Positions 1-9,467 of a stretch of 64,000 nt of DNA are shown in pieces; within the stretch, counting starts at the first letter, position 1; each line of letters starts with the position of its first letter. The stretch is from CAVQAH01 sp963784195 (GTDB lineage Bacteria; Acidobacteriota; Vicinamibacteria; Vicinamibacterales; 2-12-FULL-66-21). The stretch covers positions 310,001-374,000 of the forward strand of contig CAWARA010000015.1 of the NCBI GenBank assembly GCA_963784195.1, written 5' to 3'. The translations under genes were made by a program, and so were the position numbers. The notes beneath the pieces were generated by a model. That model ran no database searches, was not told where the DNA came from, and saw nothing but the letters and a program-made list of their open reading frames with translations.

Positions 1-1
1 G

Positions 2-334
2 AAGTCGCGGTCAGGGTTCAAGCACAAGCGCGGGTTCGAAGGCGGCCAGATGCCGCTGCATCGACGCGTGCCGAAGCGCGGCTTCCATAATCTCTTCCGC
101 GAGGAATTCGAAGTCGTGAACCTCGACACGCTGTCCGAGCGTTTCGACGCAGGTGTCGACGTGACGCCTGAACTCCTGCGCGAGCGCGGGCTGATCGGCC
201 GTCAGGGGCGGATTAAGATCCTGGCGCGGGGCGACATCAGCAAAGCGCTGACGGTTCACGCCCACAAGTTCAGCGGCAAGGCCGCTGAGAAGATCGCAGC
301 CGCGGGCGGCCGGGCGGAGACGTTGCAGAGCTAA
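2..334 (+). CDS. rplO: 50S ribosomal protein L15 (partial, 5' end cut)
   Basis: This is the C-terminal 110 residues of ribosomal protein L15; the start lies outside the window. The reading frame is open from base 2 and carries the L15 signature GFEGGQMPLHRRVPKRGF, followed by the usual C-terminal part (VNLDTL, LLRERGLI). L15 is a large-subunit protein that binds 23S rRNA late in assembly. It sits directly upstream of secY with a 13-nt gap, the standard end of the spc operon. No anomaly is visible in the part present. Confidence 0.95.
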   Translation, partial: KSRSGFKHKRGFEGGQMPLHRRVPKRGFHNLFREEFEVVNLDTLSERFDAGVDVTPELLRERGLIGRQGRIKILARGDISKALTVHAHKFSGKAAEKIAAAGGRAETLQS

Positions 335-347
335 CAGGGGAACCGCA

Positions 348-1743
<1,396 letters not shown>

Positions 1744-2415
1744 GTGGGCGCGCACCACGGGCGGGCGCTCAACGTCGTAATGCTCGGGCCGCCGGGCGCA
1801 GGGAAGGGCACGCAGGCCGAACGGCTGGCGCGCCGTCACCAGTTGCCGAAGATCTCGACTGGCGACATCCTGCGCGAGGCCGTGCAGGGCCGGACGCCGC
1901 TTGGCTGCGTGGCCAAGGCCACGATGGATGCCGGCAACCTCGTCGGCGACGACGTGATGATCGGCATCGTGAACGAGCGGCTCGCACGCGACGATGCCCG
2001 GCGAGGGTTCGTGCTCGACGGATTTCCGCGGACGGTCGTGCAGGCGACCGCACTCGACCAGATGGTCGACGGCCGCGGCCCGCTCGTCGTCCTCGACATC
2101 GTGGTGCCTGTAGAAGTGCTGGCGCGCCGTCTCGCGTCGCGGCGCATCTGCGGGCAGTGCGGGTCGAACGCCGGACCTGACTGGGGCGTCTCGTGTCCGA
2201 AGTGCGGCGGCGAGCTCATCACGCGCACGGACGACGACGATGTGATCGTCCGCGAACGGTTGAAGGTGTATCTGCGGCAGACCAGGCCGCTCGTGGAGTA
2301 CTACTCGGCGCGGCCGACCTTCCGCGTCATCGACGGCAACCAGCCGGCTGATGTCGTGACCGCCGAGGTGGATGTGGCGGTATCGACGGCCGGTTCGCAG
2401 GGGATGGCACAGTGA
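1744..2415 (+). CDS. adk: Adenylate kinase, zinc-binding type
   Basis: Adenylate kinase converts AMP and ATP to two ADP in the cytoplasm. The P-loop GPPGAGKGT is at residues 15-23, the DGFPRT motif near residue 92, and the LID domain carries four cysteines (136, 139, 151, 154) typical of zinc-containing long-form enzymes. The GTG start at 1744 follows the secY stop without a gap. This gives an N-terminal extension of about 10 residues before the core, so translation could begin slightly later. Its 3' end overlaps the GTG start of map by four bases (GTGA), suggesting translational coupling. Position between secY and map is the common arrangement in many phyla. Confidence 0.95.
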   Translation: MGAHHGRALNVVMLGPPGAGKGTQAERLARRHQLPKISTGDILREAVQGRTPLGCVAKATMDAGNLVGDDVMIGIVNERLARDDARRGFVLDGFPRTVVQATALDQMVDGRGPLVVLDIVVPVEVLARRLASRRICGQCGSNAGPDWGVSCPKCGGELITRTDDDDVIVRERLKVYLRQTRPLVEYYSARPTFRVIDGNQPADVVTAEVDVAVSTAGSQGMAQ

Positions 2416-3182
2416 TCGTCTGCAAGTCGCCGGCGGAAATCGAACGGATGCGCGTGGCCAACGCATTGGTCGCCGACGTGCTCGCCGAGCTCGCGGAGCT
2501 GGTGAAGCCGGGCGTGACGACCGCCGACCTGGATGCGGCGGCGGAGAAGATGGTGCGGGCGGCGGGAGCGGAGCCGGCGTTCAAGGGGTATCGCGGGTAT
2601 CCGGCGACGCTGTGCGCGTCGGTGAACGAGCAGGTCGTGCACGGGATTCCGTCGGCGCGGGCGCTGGCCGAGGGCGACATCATCTCGCTCGATATGGGCG
2701 TGAAGCTGAACGGGTTCTTCGGAGATTCGGCGATCACCGTCCCGGTCGGGCGCGTGTCAGACGACGTCCACCGCCTGTTGAAGGTGACGCGGCTGGCGCT
2801 CGATGGGGCGATTGAGAAGGTTCGCGTCGGCGGCCGGGTCTCGGATATCGGGCATGCCGTGCAGCAGTTCGTCGAGGCCAACGGTTTCTCTGTCGTGCGC
2901 GAGTTCGTGGGGCACGGCATCGGCTCGTCGCTGCACGAAGACCCGCAGATCGCGAACTACGGCGAGCCGGGACGTGGGCCGCGGTTGGCGGAAGGCATGG
3001 TCCTGGCGATCGAGCCGATGGTGAACATGGGCCGTTCGGCGGTGAAGGTGCTGGCGGATGGGTGGACGGCGGTCACGCGTGACGGCAGCCTGTCGGCCCA
3101 TTTCGAGCACACCGTGGCCGTCACGAAAGACGGACCGGACGTGCTGACGTATCGCACGCCGGCGTCTGCGCCCGCCCGTTGA
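2412..3182 (+). CDS. map: Type I methionine aminopeptidase
   Basis: This enzyme removes the initiator methionine from nascent proteins and uses two divalent metals. All five metal ligands of the family can be placed: Asp94 (SLDMG), Asp105 (GDSAIT), His168 (GHGIG), Glu201 (IEPM) and Glu232 (FEHT). His77 (VVHGIP) is the usual substrate-side histidine. Length is 256 residues, normal for the type I family without an N-terminal zinc domain. The GTG start overlaps the adk stop in a GTGA, which fixes the start. It is followed by a short spacer containing a GCACGT-type repeat and then infA. Confidence 0.96.
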   Translation: MIVCKSPAEIERMRVANALVADVLAELAELVKPGVTTADLDAAAEKMVRAAGAEPAFKGYRGYPATLCASVNEQVVHGIPSARALAEGDIISLDMGVKLNGFFGDSAITVPVGRVSDDVHRLLKVTRLALDGAIEKVRVGGRVSDIGHAVQQFVEANGFSVVREFVGHGIGSSLHEDPQIANYGEPGRGPRLAEGMVLAIEPMVNMGRSAVKVLADGWTAVTRDGSLSAHFEHTVAVTKDGPDVLTYRTPASAPAR

Positions 3183-3231
3183 AACGTGCGGCCGACGTGC
3201 TGAGTGCGACGTGCGACGTGCGGCACGGTGT
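3183..3231. repeat. Short GCACGT-type degenerate repeat array
   Basis: The spacer between map and infA is made of degenerate repeats of the type GACGTGC/GTGCGAC with units of about 7-8 nt. The same family recurs at 5263-5312 and 24461-24560. No coding potential is seen here. Confidence 0.5.
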
Positions 3232-3236
3232 TGACG

Positions 3237-3440
3237 ATGGTGGTGGTTGAAGGAACGGTGCTGGCGCAGTTGCCGCGCGGTCTCTACAAGGTAGGGATCG
3301 ACAACCAGCGGCAGGTCACCGCGCACGCGCCGAGTGGGCCCGGCAAGAACTTCATCCGGGTGCTGGTGGGGGATCGCGTTCGCATCGAGCTGTCGCCGCG
3401 GGATCTCACGCGCGGCCGGATCGTCGGGAAGATTTCGTAA
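3237..3440 (+). CDS. infA: Translation initiation factor IF-1
   Basis: IF-1 binds the ribosomal A site during initiation. The chosen ATG at 3237 gives 67 residues beginning MVVVEGTVLAQLPRG; an upstream in-frame ATG at 3204 lies within repeat sequence and would add a non-conserved extension. The OB fold is recognised by VEGTV at the N-terminus, KNFIRVLVGDRVRIELSP and DLTRGRIVGKIS at the C-terminus. The loop reads HAPSGPGKNF where most bacteria have HISGKMRKNY. It is placed between map and rpmJ, as in many bacteria. Confidence 0.93.
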   Translation: MVVVEGTVLAQLPRGLYKVGIDNQRQVTAHAPSGPGKNFIRVLVGDRVRIELSPRDLTRGRIVGKIS

Positions 3441-3458
3441 GGAAGGCACAAGCGCGTC

Positions 3459-3572
3459 ATGAAGGTCAGAGCATCGGTCAAACGAATCTGCGACAAATGC
3501 AAGATCGTCCGCCGCCGCGGCGTGGTGCGGGTGATCTGCACGAATCAGAAGCATAAACAGCGACAGGGGTAG
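3459..3572 (+). CDS. rpmJ: 50S ribosomal protein L36
   Basis: A 37-residue protein beginning MKVRASVKRICDKCKIVRRRG. L36 is the smallest large-subunit protein and folds around a zinc ion. The zinc ligands Cys11, Cys14, Cys27 and His32 are all present, so this is the zinc-containing (C+) form. It lies 18 nt after infA and is followed by a 75-nt spacer before rpsM. Confidence 0.95.
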   Translation: MKVRASVKRICDKCKIVRRRGVVRVICTNQKHKQRQG

Positions 3573-3574
3573 AC

Positions 3575-3640
3575 TCAGAAGCTAGAAGCTAAGAGCGGAA
3601 TCTCCCGACCCTGAACGTCGAGCTCCTAGCGGCAGAAGGA
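3575..3640. repeat. Intergenic AGAAGCT 7-nt repeats
   Basis: The spacer between rpmJ and rpsM contains AGAAGCT repeated in tandem (near 3578-3592) followed by a partly complementary stretch (GAGCTCCTAGC near 3619-3632). It can form a loose hairpin and resembles the other 7-nt-unit arrays of this window. Confidence 0.45.
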
Positions 3641-3647
3641 TGAAGTT

Positions 3648-4022
3648 ATGGCACGTATTGCTGGTGTGGATCTTCCGCGGACGAAGCGGATCGAGGTCGG
3701 CCTGACCTATATCTACGGGATCGGGCGGAAGCGCTCGAACGACATCCTCGGCGAGGCTGGCGTGAGCTCTGACATTCGCGTCAAGGACCTCTCCGAAGAC
3801 GACGTCCGGAAGATCAGCCGCGTGATCGAGGAACAGGGCCGCGTGGAAGGCGATCTCCGCAAGGAGGTCTCCATGAACATCAAGCGGCTGATGGAAATCG
3901 GCAGCTGGCGGGGGATGCGCCACCGGCGGAATCTTCCGGTGCGCGGACAGCGCACGCGCACGAACGCCCGGACGCGGAAAGGCCCGCGCAAGGGCGCGAT
4001 CGCCAAGAAGAAGACGGTCTAG
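3648..4022 (+). CDS. rpsM: 30S ribosomal protein S13
   Basis: S13 sits in the head of the small subunit and contacts the P-site tRNA. The 124-residue protein starts MARIAGVDLPRTKRIEVGLTY and carries the helix-two-turn-helix segment (YGIGRKRSNDIL), the central RLMEIGSWRGMRHRRNLPVRGQRT motif split over residues 86-108, and the basic tail ending GAIAKKKTV. It is followed by rpsK, rpsD and rpoA, the standard alpha operon. Confidence 0.96.
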   Translation: MARIAGVDLPRTKRIEVGLTYIYGIGRKRSNDILGEAGVSSDIRVKDLSEDDVRKISRVIEEQGRVEGDLRKEVSMNIKRLMEIGSWRGMRHRRNLPVRGQRTRTNARTRKGPRKGAIAKKKTV

Positions 4023-4090
4023 CGAGCGGAGGCGGAGGCCTCGCGAGCAAAAAAGAGCGCCCCGCGAGCATTGAAAGAAGATGACACGAC

Positions 4091-4546
4091 ATGGCGAAGA
4101 ATGACGCAGTAGATCCGACAGCAACGGGCGAAGGTGGAAAAAAGCCAGCTGGACGTCCGGCGAAGAAGAAGACGTTCAAGAAGCGTGGCGAGAAGCGAAT
4201 CGTGCACCATGGGTTCGCACACATCCAGGCTTCCTTCAACAATACGATCGTGACGATCACCGACCCCGAGGGTGCGGTGGTCGCCTGGTCGAGCGCCGGC
4301 GGGATCGGTTTCAAGGGATCGCGGAAAGGGACGCCGTTCGCGGCGACGCAGGCGGCGATCGCGGCCGGCAACGCGGCAAAGGCGTTCGGCATGCGCAGCG
4401 TCGAGGTGCGGGTCAAGGGACCGGGCGCCGGACGTGAGTCCGCGATTCGCGCCCTGCAGACGATCGGGATCGACGTGAAATCGATTCGCGACGTCACGCC
4501 GATTCCGCACAACGGCTGCCGCCCACCGAAGCGTCGAAGGGTTTAA
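4091..4546 (+). CDS. rpsK: 30S ribosomal protein S11
   Basis: S11 lies on the platform of the small subunit. The 151-residue protein has a lysine- and proline-rich N-terminal extension of about 35 residues (GKKPAGRPAKKKTFKKRGEK) before the conserved core HIQASFNNTIVTITD, GGIGFKGSRKGTPFAAQ-like segment, and the C-terminal signature DVTPIPHNGCRPPKRRRV. The extension is longer than in Escherichia coli but common in other phyla. It lies 68 nt after rpsM. Confidence 0.96.
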   Translation: MAKNDAVDPTATGEGGKKPAGRPAKKKTFKKRGEKRIVHHGFAHIQASFNNTIVTITDPEGAVVAWSSAGGIGFKGSRKGTPFAATQAAIAAGNAAKAFGMRSVEVRVKGPGAGRESAIRALQTIGIDVKSIRDVTPIPHNGCRPPKRRRV

Positions 4547-4563
4547 CAGGCTGGATTGGGGAC

Positions 4564-4583
4564 GCCCGACCTGAAGGTCGGGC
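4564..4583. repeat. 20-nt intergenic palindrome (CT-GA-AG centre)
   Basis: GCCCGACCTGAAGGTCGGGC is a perfect inverted repeat with 9-nt arms around a central GA, in the spacer between rpsK and rpsD. A truncated copy in the opposite orientation lies after rpsD (near 5248-5267). The architecture matches the palindromes at 25155-25172 and inside nadB at 45608-45690. Confidence 0.7.
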
Positions 4584-4613
4584 CTACCGGTAACGTTAGA
4601 AGGATCAACAAGA

Positions 4614-5237
4614 ATGGCACGTTACATCGGAGCGGTTTGCCGGCTTTGCCGGCGCGAAGGGATGAAGCTCTTCCTCAAGGGAGAGCGCTGCTACACGGAG
4701 AAGTGCGCCATCGAGAAGCGCAACCTGCCGCCGGGCCAGCACGGGAAGCTGCGCAAGGCGAAGCTGGTGGGCTACGGGCTGCAGCTCCGCGAGAAGCAGA
4801 AGGTCAAGCGCATCTACGGCGTGCTGGAGAACCAGTTCCGGCGCTACTTCGAGATGGCCGACCGCACCCGTGGTATCACGGGCGAAACCCTGCTGCAGCT
4901 GCTCGAGCGGCGACTCGACAACGTGATCTACCGTCTCGGCCTGTCGACATCGCGGCCGCAGGCGCGCCAGCTCGTTCGCCACGGCCACTTCCTGGTGAAC
5001 GGCCGCAAGGTCGACGTGCCGTCCTACTCGGTCAAGGCGGGCGACGTGATCACCGTGCGCGGCACCAGCGCGCAGAACGCGGCGATCCAGCACGCGATGG
5101 AAGAGGTCAAGGGACGCGGCATCCCGGACTGGCTGCAGTTCGACGCCGGCAACATGACTGGACGCATCCAGTCGCTGCCCACCCGCGAGCAGATCAACCT
5201 GCCCGTGCAGGAGCAGCTGATCGTGGAGTTGTACTAG
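4614..5237 (+). CDS. rpsD: 30S ribosomal protein S4, zinc-finger form
   Basis: S4 nucleates assembly of the small-subunit body and in many bacteria represses the alpha operon. The 207-residue protein begins MARYIGAVCRLCRREG and has four N-terminal cysteines (9, 12, 26, 31) of the zinc-containing C+ form. The S4 RNA-binding domain lies around residues 97-160 (RLDNVIYRLGLSTSRPQARQ, VNGRKVDVPSY). The C-terminus ends QEQLIVELY. The ATG at 4614 is preceded by AGAAGGATC, a good ribosome binding site. Confidence 0.96.
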   Translation: MARYIGAVCRLCRREGMKLFLKGERCYTEKCAIEKRNLPPGQHGKLRKAKLVGYGLQLREKQKVKRIYGVLENQFRRYFEMADRTRGITGETLLQLLERRLDNVIYRLGLSTSRPQARQLVRHGHFLVNGRKVDVPSYSVKAGDVITVRGTSAQNAAIQHAMEEVKGRGIPDWLQFDAGNMTGRIQSLPTREQINLPVQEQLIVELY

Positions 5238-5247
5238 CAAAGTACGC

Positions 5248-5368
5248 GTAGGCCCGACTTCAGGTCGACGTGCACGTCAGCACGTCGCACGTGGCACGTC
5301 GCACGTAAGCACGTGTTTTTAGCTCCCCGCCCGCAGCCATCCCAGACCTGCGGCGGGAGGCGGGGAGT
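5248..5368. repeat. Composite spacer: truncated palindrome, GCACGTC array and GC-rich hairpin
   Basis: The 191-nt rpsD-rpoA spacer holds three elements. At 5248-5267 is a truncated copy of the 4564 palindrome in reverse orientation (GTAGGCCCGACTTCAGGTCG). At 5263-5312 there are about six GCACGT units of 7-8 nt. At 5322-5368 is a GC-rich inverted repeat (CTCCCCGCCCGCAG pairing with CTGCGG and GCGGGGAG). The T run lies before the hairpin, so it does not look like a terminator for the operon. Confidence 0.55.
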
Positions 5369-5428
5369 GAACCCGAAGGTCTGGCGGCGCCCGGAAGTCG
5401 GGCGCACGAACGCGAAAGGAACGTAAGA

Positions 5429-6412
5429 ATGCTCTGGAAAGGTTTTCAACGGCCGAAGCGGCTCGAGTTCGAGCGCGAGACGCTCACGGACAGGTTCGGA
5501 CGGTTCTACGCGCAGCCCTTCGAGCGCGGGTTCGGGACGACGATCGGCAACGCGCTGCGGCGCGTGCTGCTCTCCTCGATTGACGGCGCGGCCGTCACCG
5601 CGGTGAAGATCGACAGCGTCCTGCACGAGTTCTCTCCGATCCCCGGCGTCGTCGAGGATGCGACCGACATCATCCTCAACCTCAAGCAGGTTCCGCTCAA
5701 GATGCACGTCGACATGACCAAGACGCTGTATCTGCGCGTGGACAAGGCGGGCCCGGTCAAGGCTCGCGACATCGAGACCGACGCGGACGTCGAGATCCTC
5801 GAGCCCGAAGCGCACATCGCGACCGTGGCCGAGGGCGGCAAGCTGCACATGGAGATGCGCGTGAAGCGCGGCCGTGGCTACGTCGCGGCGGACAAGAACT
5901 TCGACGAGGATCTCGGCATCGGCTGGATCCCGATCGATTCCGTGCACTCCCCGATCAAGAAGGTGAACTACCTGGTCGAGGCGGCGCGTATCGGTCAGGC
6001 CACCGACTACGACAAGCTGACGGTGGACGTGTGGACGAACGGCTCGGTCACGCCGCGCGACGCGATGTCGCTCTCGGCGAAACTGATTCGCGACCACCTG
6101 AACATCTTCATCAACCTCGAAGAATCCGGCGACCTCCAGCAGGACGCGTCGGCCGATCAGCCGCGCGCGGCCCTCAACGAGAACCTCGACAAGAGCGTCG
6201 AGGAGCTCGAGCTGTCGGTGCGGTCGTACAACTGCCTGAAGAACGCGAACATCAGGACCATCCGCGAGCTCGTGCAGAAGAGCGAAGGCGAGATGCTGAA
6301 GACGAAGAACTTCGGCAGGAAGTCGCTGAACGAGATCAAGGAAATCCTGACCGGGATGGGTCTGAGCCTCGGCATGCGGCTCGATCAGCCCGCGGCGCAG
6401 TCGCAGGAGTAG
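5429..6412 (+). CDS. rpoA: DNA-directed RNA polymerase subunit alpha
   Basis: RpoA is the assembly platform of RNA polymerase. The 327-residue protein begins MLWKGFQRPKRLEFERETLTD and has the N-terminal dimerisation domain (GTTIGNALRRVLLSSIDGAAVTAVKI split over residues 35-61, EFSPIPGVVEDATDIILNLK) and the C-terminal helix-hairpin-helix domain that contacts activators and UP elements (LELSVRSYNCLKNANI, NFGRKSLNEIKEIL). Length is normal. The ATG at 5429 follows a GAAAGGAACG ribosome binding site. Confidence 0.97.
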   Translation: MLWKGFQRPKRLEFERETLTDRFGRFYAQPFERGFGTTIGNALRRVLLSSIDGAAVTAVKIDSVLHEFSPIPGVVEDATDIILNLKQVPLKMHVDMTKTLYLRVDKAGPVKARDIETDADVEILEPEAHIATVAEGGKLHMEMRVKRGRGYVAADKNFDEDLGIGWIPIDSVHSPIKKVNYLVEAARIGQATDYDKLTVDVWTNGSVTPRDAMSLSAKLIRDHLNIFINLEESGDLQQDASADQPRAALNENLDKSVEELELSVRSYNCLKNANIRTIRELVQKSEGEMLKTKNFGRKSLNEIKEILTGMGLSLGMRLDQPAAQSQE

Positions 6413-6423
6413 ATGAGACGCGT

Positions 6424-6535
6424 GCCGTAGTCGTGACGTCGCTCGTAGCTCGCAGAGCCTCGTACGTCCGTCGGCTTCGAGTGACGAGACCACGGATCAC
6501 GGACCACGGCAGTCTCGAGCAAGGATCACGGCAAT
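6424..6535. repeat. Heptamer-type inverted array (CTCGTAG / ACCACGG)
   Basis: The rpoA-rplQ spacer carries units such as CGTAGTC, GCTCGTAG and, in the second half, repeated GATCACGG/ACCACGG. The two halves are roughly complementary, so the spacer can fold as an imperfect hairpin. The same family occurs at 15280-15366 and 51983-52105. No gene is seen in it. Confidence 0.55.
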
Positions 6536-7163
6536 GAGACACAGAGTCAGTCACCGCAAGCTCGGCCGCGTGACGAGTCATCGCATCGCGATGCTCCGGA
6601 ACCAGGCGCAGGAGCTGCTCCGATACGAGCACCTCGAAACGACGGTCCCGCGCGCAAAGGAACTGCGTCCGTTCGTCGAGCGGATCATCACCATCGCCAA
6701 GCGTGGCATTGCCGGGGGAGGGGAGAACGGCAAAGCGCTCCACGCGCGCCGGCTCGTCCTTCGGGACCTGCAGGACCGCGAGGTCGTGTCCAAGCTGTTC
6801 GACACGCTTGCGCCCCGCTTCGAGGGACGGCCCGGCGGGTACACCCGTATCCTGCGCATCGGCTATCGCCGCGGCGACAGCGCCGAGGTCGCGCAGATCG
6901 AGCTCGTCGGCAGCGAGTTCAACCCCAACGCTGGGGCCGAGAAGACCGAAGCGGCGGCCAAGCCGAAGTCCAAGGGTGTCGGCGGGCGGCTGCGCGCCGC
7001 AGCCGAGCGCCTGCGTGGCAAGAAGACCGAGGCTGAAGGCGAGGGCGGTGAGGACACGGCCCACAAGGCCAAGCCGGGCCGGGAGCGCGCCAAGGGTGGC
7101 CGTGCCGATACCCGCGGCAAGGGCGCCAAGACGTCATCGCCGCGTAAGGCAGGCGGGTCTTAG
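6534..7163 (+). CDS. rplQ: 50S ribosomal protein L17 with long basic C-terminal tail
   Basis: L17 lies near the polypeptide exit tunnel. Residues 1-125 are the conserved core (MRHRVSHRKLGR, RIAMLRNQAQELLRYEHLETT, KELRPFVERIIT, GGYTRILRIGYRRGDSAEVAQIEL split motifs). About 85 further residues form a low-complexity tail rich in Lys, Arg, Ala, Gly and Glu, roughly doubling the usual bacterial length of 116-130. Codon use of the tail matches the rest of the gene. It ends the alpha operon; the next gene is convergent. Confidence 0.94.
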   Translation: MRHRVSHRKLGRVTSHRIAMLRNQAQELLRYEHLETTVPRAKELRPFVERIITIAKRGIAGGGENGKALHARRLVLRDLQDREVVSKLFDTLAPRFEGRPGGYTRILRIGYRRGDSAEVAQIELVGSEFNPNAGAEKTEAAAKPKSKGVGGRLRAAAERLRGKKTEAEGEGGEDTAHKAKPGRERAKGGRADTRGKGAKTSSPRKAGGS

Positions 7164-7284
7164 ACGGGTCAGGAAGACCTCGGACAACTCGGCAACCTCC
7201 AGACTCGAACTCCGAAAGCCTTCTCAGCCATCGCTCGACGATACCTTGCGATTTTCGATTCTGGCCGAGTTGGGAGTTCCGTTT

Positions 7285-9369
7285 TCAGGACTCCTCAGCA
7301 GCCTCGTGACCGCCGCGCTCGGCCTTCGACGCGGCGATGATCTTGCCGTGCAGGTGCGATGGCACCTCTTCGTAGTGCGAAAACTCCATGTGATAGGAGC
7401 CGCGGCCGCCCGTGGCTGACGTGAGGTGCTGTTCGTAGGTCAGCATCTCGGACATCGGCACCTTCGCGCGGATGATCGTCGAGACTCCGCGCGTGTCCAT
7501 GCCTCCGATACGCCCGCGGCGGCTGTTCAGGTCACCCATCAAATCGCCGGCGAAGTCGCTCGGCGCATACACTTCGACATCCATCACCGGTTCGAGCAGT
7601 GTCGGACGCGCGCGTGACATCCCGTCCTTGAACGCCAGGGACGCCGCCATCTTGAACGAAAGCTCGTTCGAGTCGACCGGATGGAACGATCCGTCGAACA
7701 CCGTCGCGCGGAAATCGACCATCGGGAACCCGGCGAGGAAACCGCGCAGCCGCGCGTCCTGCAGGCCCTTCTCGACCGCCGGAATGTACTGACGCGGGAT
7801 CGAGCCACCGAAGATATCGTCGACGAACTCGAAATCGGCGCCGCGCGGCAGCGGCTCGAATTTCACCTTGCAGTCGCCGAACTGGCCGTGGCCGCCCGTC
7901 TGTTTCTTGTGACGCCCGTGCGCTTCGGTTGCCGCGGTGATCGTCTCGCGGTAGGGAATGCGTGGCAGCTTCAGGTTCACCTCGACGCCGAAGCGCCGCT
8001 TCAGCTTCGCGACGGTGACCTCGATGTGTGACTGTCCCTGACCGGCGAGCAGCAGTTCCTTGGTCTGCGCATCGCGGTTGTAGCTGATGCTCGGATCCTC
8101 TTCCTGCAACCGGTGCAGTGACGTGCTGATCTTTTCCTCGTCGGCCCGGCTCTTCGGCTCGATCGCGTACGAAATGACCGGTTCGGGGAACTTGATCGGC
8201 GAGATCTTGAACTTGACGCTCTTGTCTGCCAGCAGGTCGCTCGTCTGCGTTTCCTTCAGCTTGGCGACCGCGCCGACGTCTCCCGCCTTGATCTCGGGGA
8301 CGTTGCTCTGCGTCTTGCCCTGGAGCAGGACGACGTGGCCGAGGCGCTCGCTGACGTCTCTGGTCACGTTGTGCAGCGTCGAGTCGGCCTTGATCGTTCC
8401 CGAGACCACGCGGAAGAGCGTGATCCGGCCCGCAAACGGGTCGGCAACAGTCTTCCACACGAACGCCGCACTCGCGCCATTGTCCGTGCTCGCGACTGTC
8501 GCGTCGTCGACCTTGAACGGCCGCTCGGCCGGAGAAGGCACGTAGGTGACGATGGCGTCGAGCAACGTCTGGATGCCGACGTTCGTGATGCCTGACGTGC
8601 AGACGACGGGGAAGATGCGCGATGCGCTGAAGCCGCGCTTCAGGCCGCCGACCAGTTCTTCCTGCGTGAGCGTGCCTGCCTCGAAGAACTTCTCCATGAG
8701 CGAGTCGTCAGCTTCCGCGATCATCTCGATGAGCGCGTCACGGGCGGTCTTTGCGGCGCCCTCGAGCTCGGCCGGAATCGGCCCTTCGGTTGGCTTGCCG
8801 CTGCCGTCGGTGGCGAACGTGTAGGCCTTCATGCCCACGAGATCCACGACACCGCGGAACGACTTCTCCTCGCCGATGGGCAGCTGAATCGGCACCACGG
8901 CGCGACCGAACACTGTGCGCAGCGAATCGAGCGAGCGCTCGAGGCTGGCACGCTCGCGATCCACGCGGTTGAGCACCACGAGCCGGGGCACTTCGAGCTC
9001 GTCAGCGATAGCCCATACCTTTTCGGTCGACACCTGAACGCCGGCCACGGCGTCGACGACGACCAGCGCGGAATCCACCACGCGCAGCGTGGCGCGCGCT
9101 TCGCTCAGGAAGTTGGCCATTCCCGGCGTGTCGATGAAATTGATTTTGTTCTTGTTCCACTCGGCGTAAGCGAGGCTGGATGAGAGGGTGTGCTTGCGGG
9201 CGATTTCTTCTTCGTCGTAGTCGGTCACGCTCGAGCCGTCGTCGACGCGACCAAGACGGTTGACAGCGCCGGCGTCGAAGAGCAGCGCCGAAAGGAGCTG
9301 CGTCTTGCCGGCGCCCGAATGACCGACGAGCGCCACATTTCTCAATGTTTGAGCGTCATAAACCTTCAT
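7285..9369 (-). CDS. Elongation factor G-like GTPase (second EF-G type)
   Basis: A 694-residue translational GTPase with EF-G domain order: G domain (P-loop GHSGAGKT at 16-23, FIDTPG, NRVD in place of NKxD), domain II, and EF-G domains III-V (GQGQSHIEVTVAKL, YEQHLTSATGGRGSYHMEF near the C-terminus). The switch I segment reads ARKHTLSSS rather than the RGITI of canonical EF-G, so this belongs to the divergent EF-G-like group that usually occurs beside a standard fusA elsewhere. Its role could be translocation, ribosome recycling or a stress variant. The start at MKVYDAQTLRN (9369) is chosen because upstream residues are not conserved. It converges on rplQ. Confidence 0.88.
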   Translation of the reverse strand: MKVYDAQTLRNVALVGHSGAGKTQLLSALLFDAGAVNRLGRVDDGSSVTDYDEEEIARKHTLSSSLAYAEWNKNKINFIDTPGMANFLSEARATLRVVDSALVVVDAVAGVQVSTEKVWAIADELEVPRLVVLNRVDRERASLERSLDSLRTVFGRAVVPIQLPIGEEKSFRGVVDLVGMKAYTFATDGSGKPTEGPIPAELEGAAKTARDALIEMIAEADDSLMEKFFEAGTLTQEELVGGLKRGFSASRIFPVVCTSGITNVGIQTLLDAIVTYVPSPAERPFKVDDATVASTDNGASAAFVWKTVADPFAGRITLFRVVSGTIKADSTLHNVTRDVSERLGHVVLLQGKTQSNVPEIKAGDVGAVAKLKETQTSDLLADKSVKFKISPIKFPEPVISYAIEPKSRADEEKISTSLHRLQEEDPSISYNRDAQTKELLLAGQGQSHIEVTVAKLKRRFGVEVNLKLPRIPYRETITAATEAHGRHKKQTGGHGQFGDCKVKFEPLPRGADFEFVDDIFGGSIPRQYIPAVEKGLQDARLRGFLAGFPMVDFRATVFDGSFHPVDSNELSFKMAASLAFKDGMSRARPTLLEPVMDVEVYAPSDFAGDLMGDLNSRRGRIGGMDTRGVSTIIRAKVPMSEMLTYEQHLTSATGGRGSYHMEFSHYEEVPSHLHGKIIAASKAERGGHEAAEES

Positions 9370-9467
9370 AGCCGGTGACCCTCCAGCGCTAGGCAGAATC
9401 ATGCAAACAACCGCATGTTCGGCCGATCGTATTTCAGAGCGGGAGGGCGTTACAAGCGCTGACGATT

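Noticed and set aside
5322..5368. GC-rich hairpin between rpsD and rpoA as an S4 regulatory site or terminator
   Set aside because: The T run precedes the stem and the S4-binding leader is normally before rpsM; no specific support.
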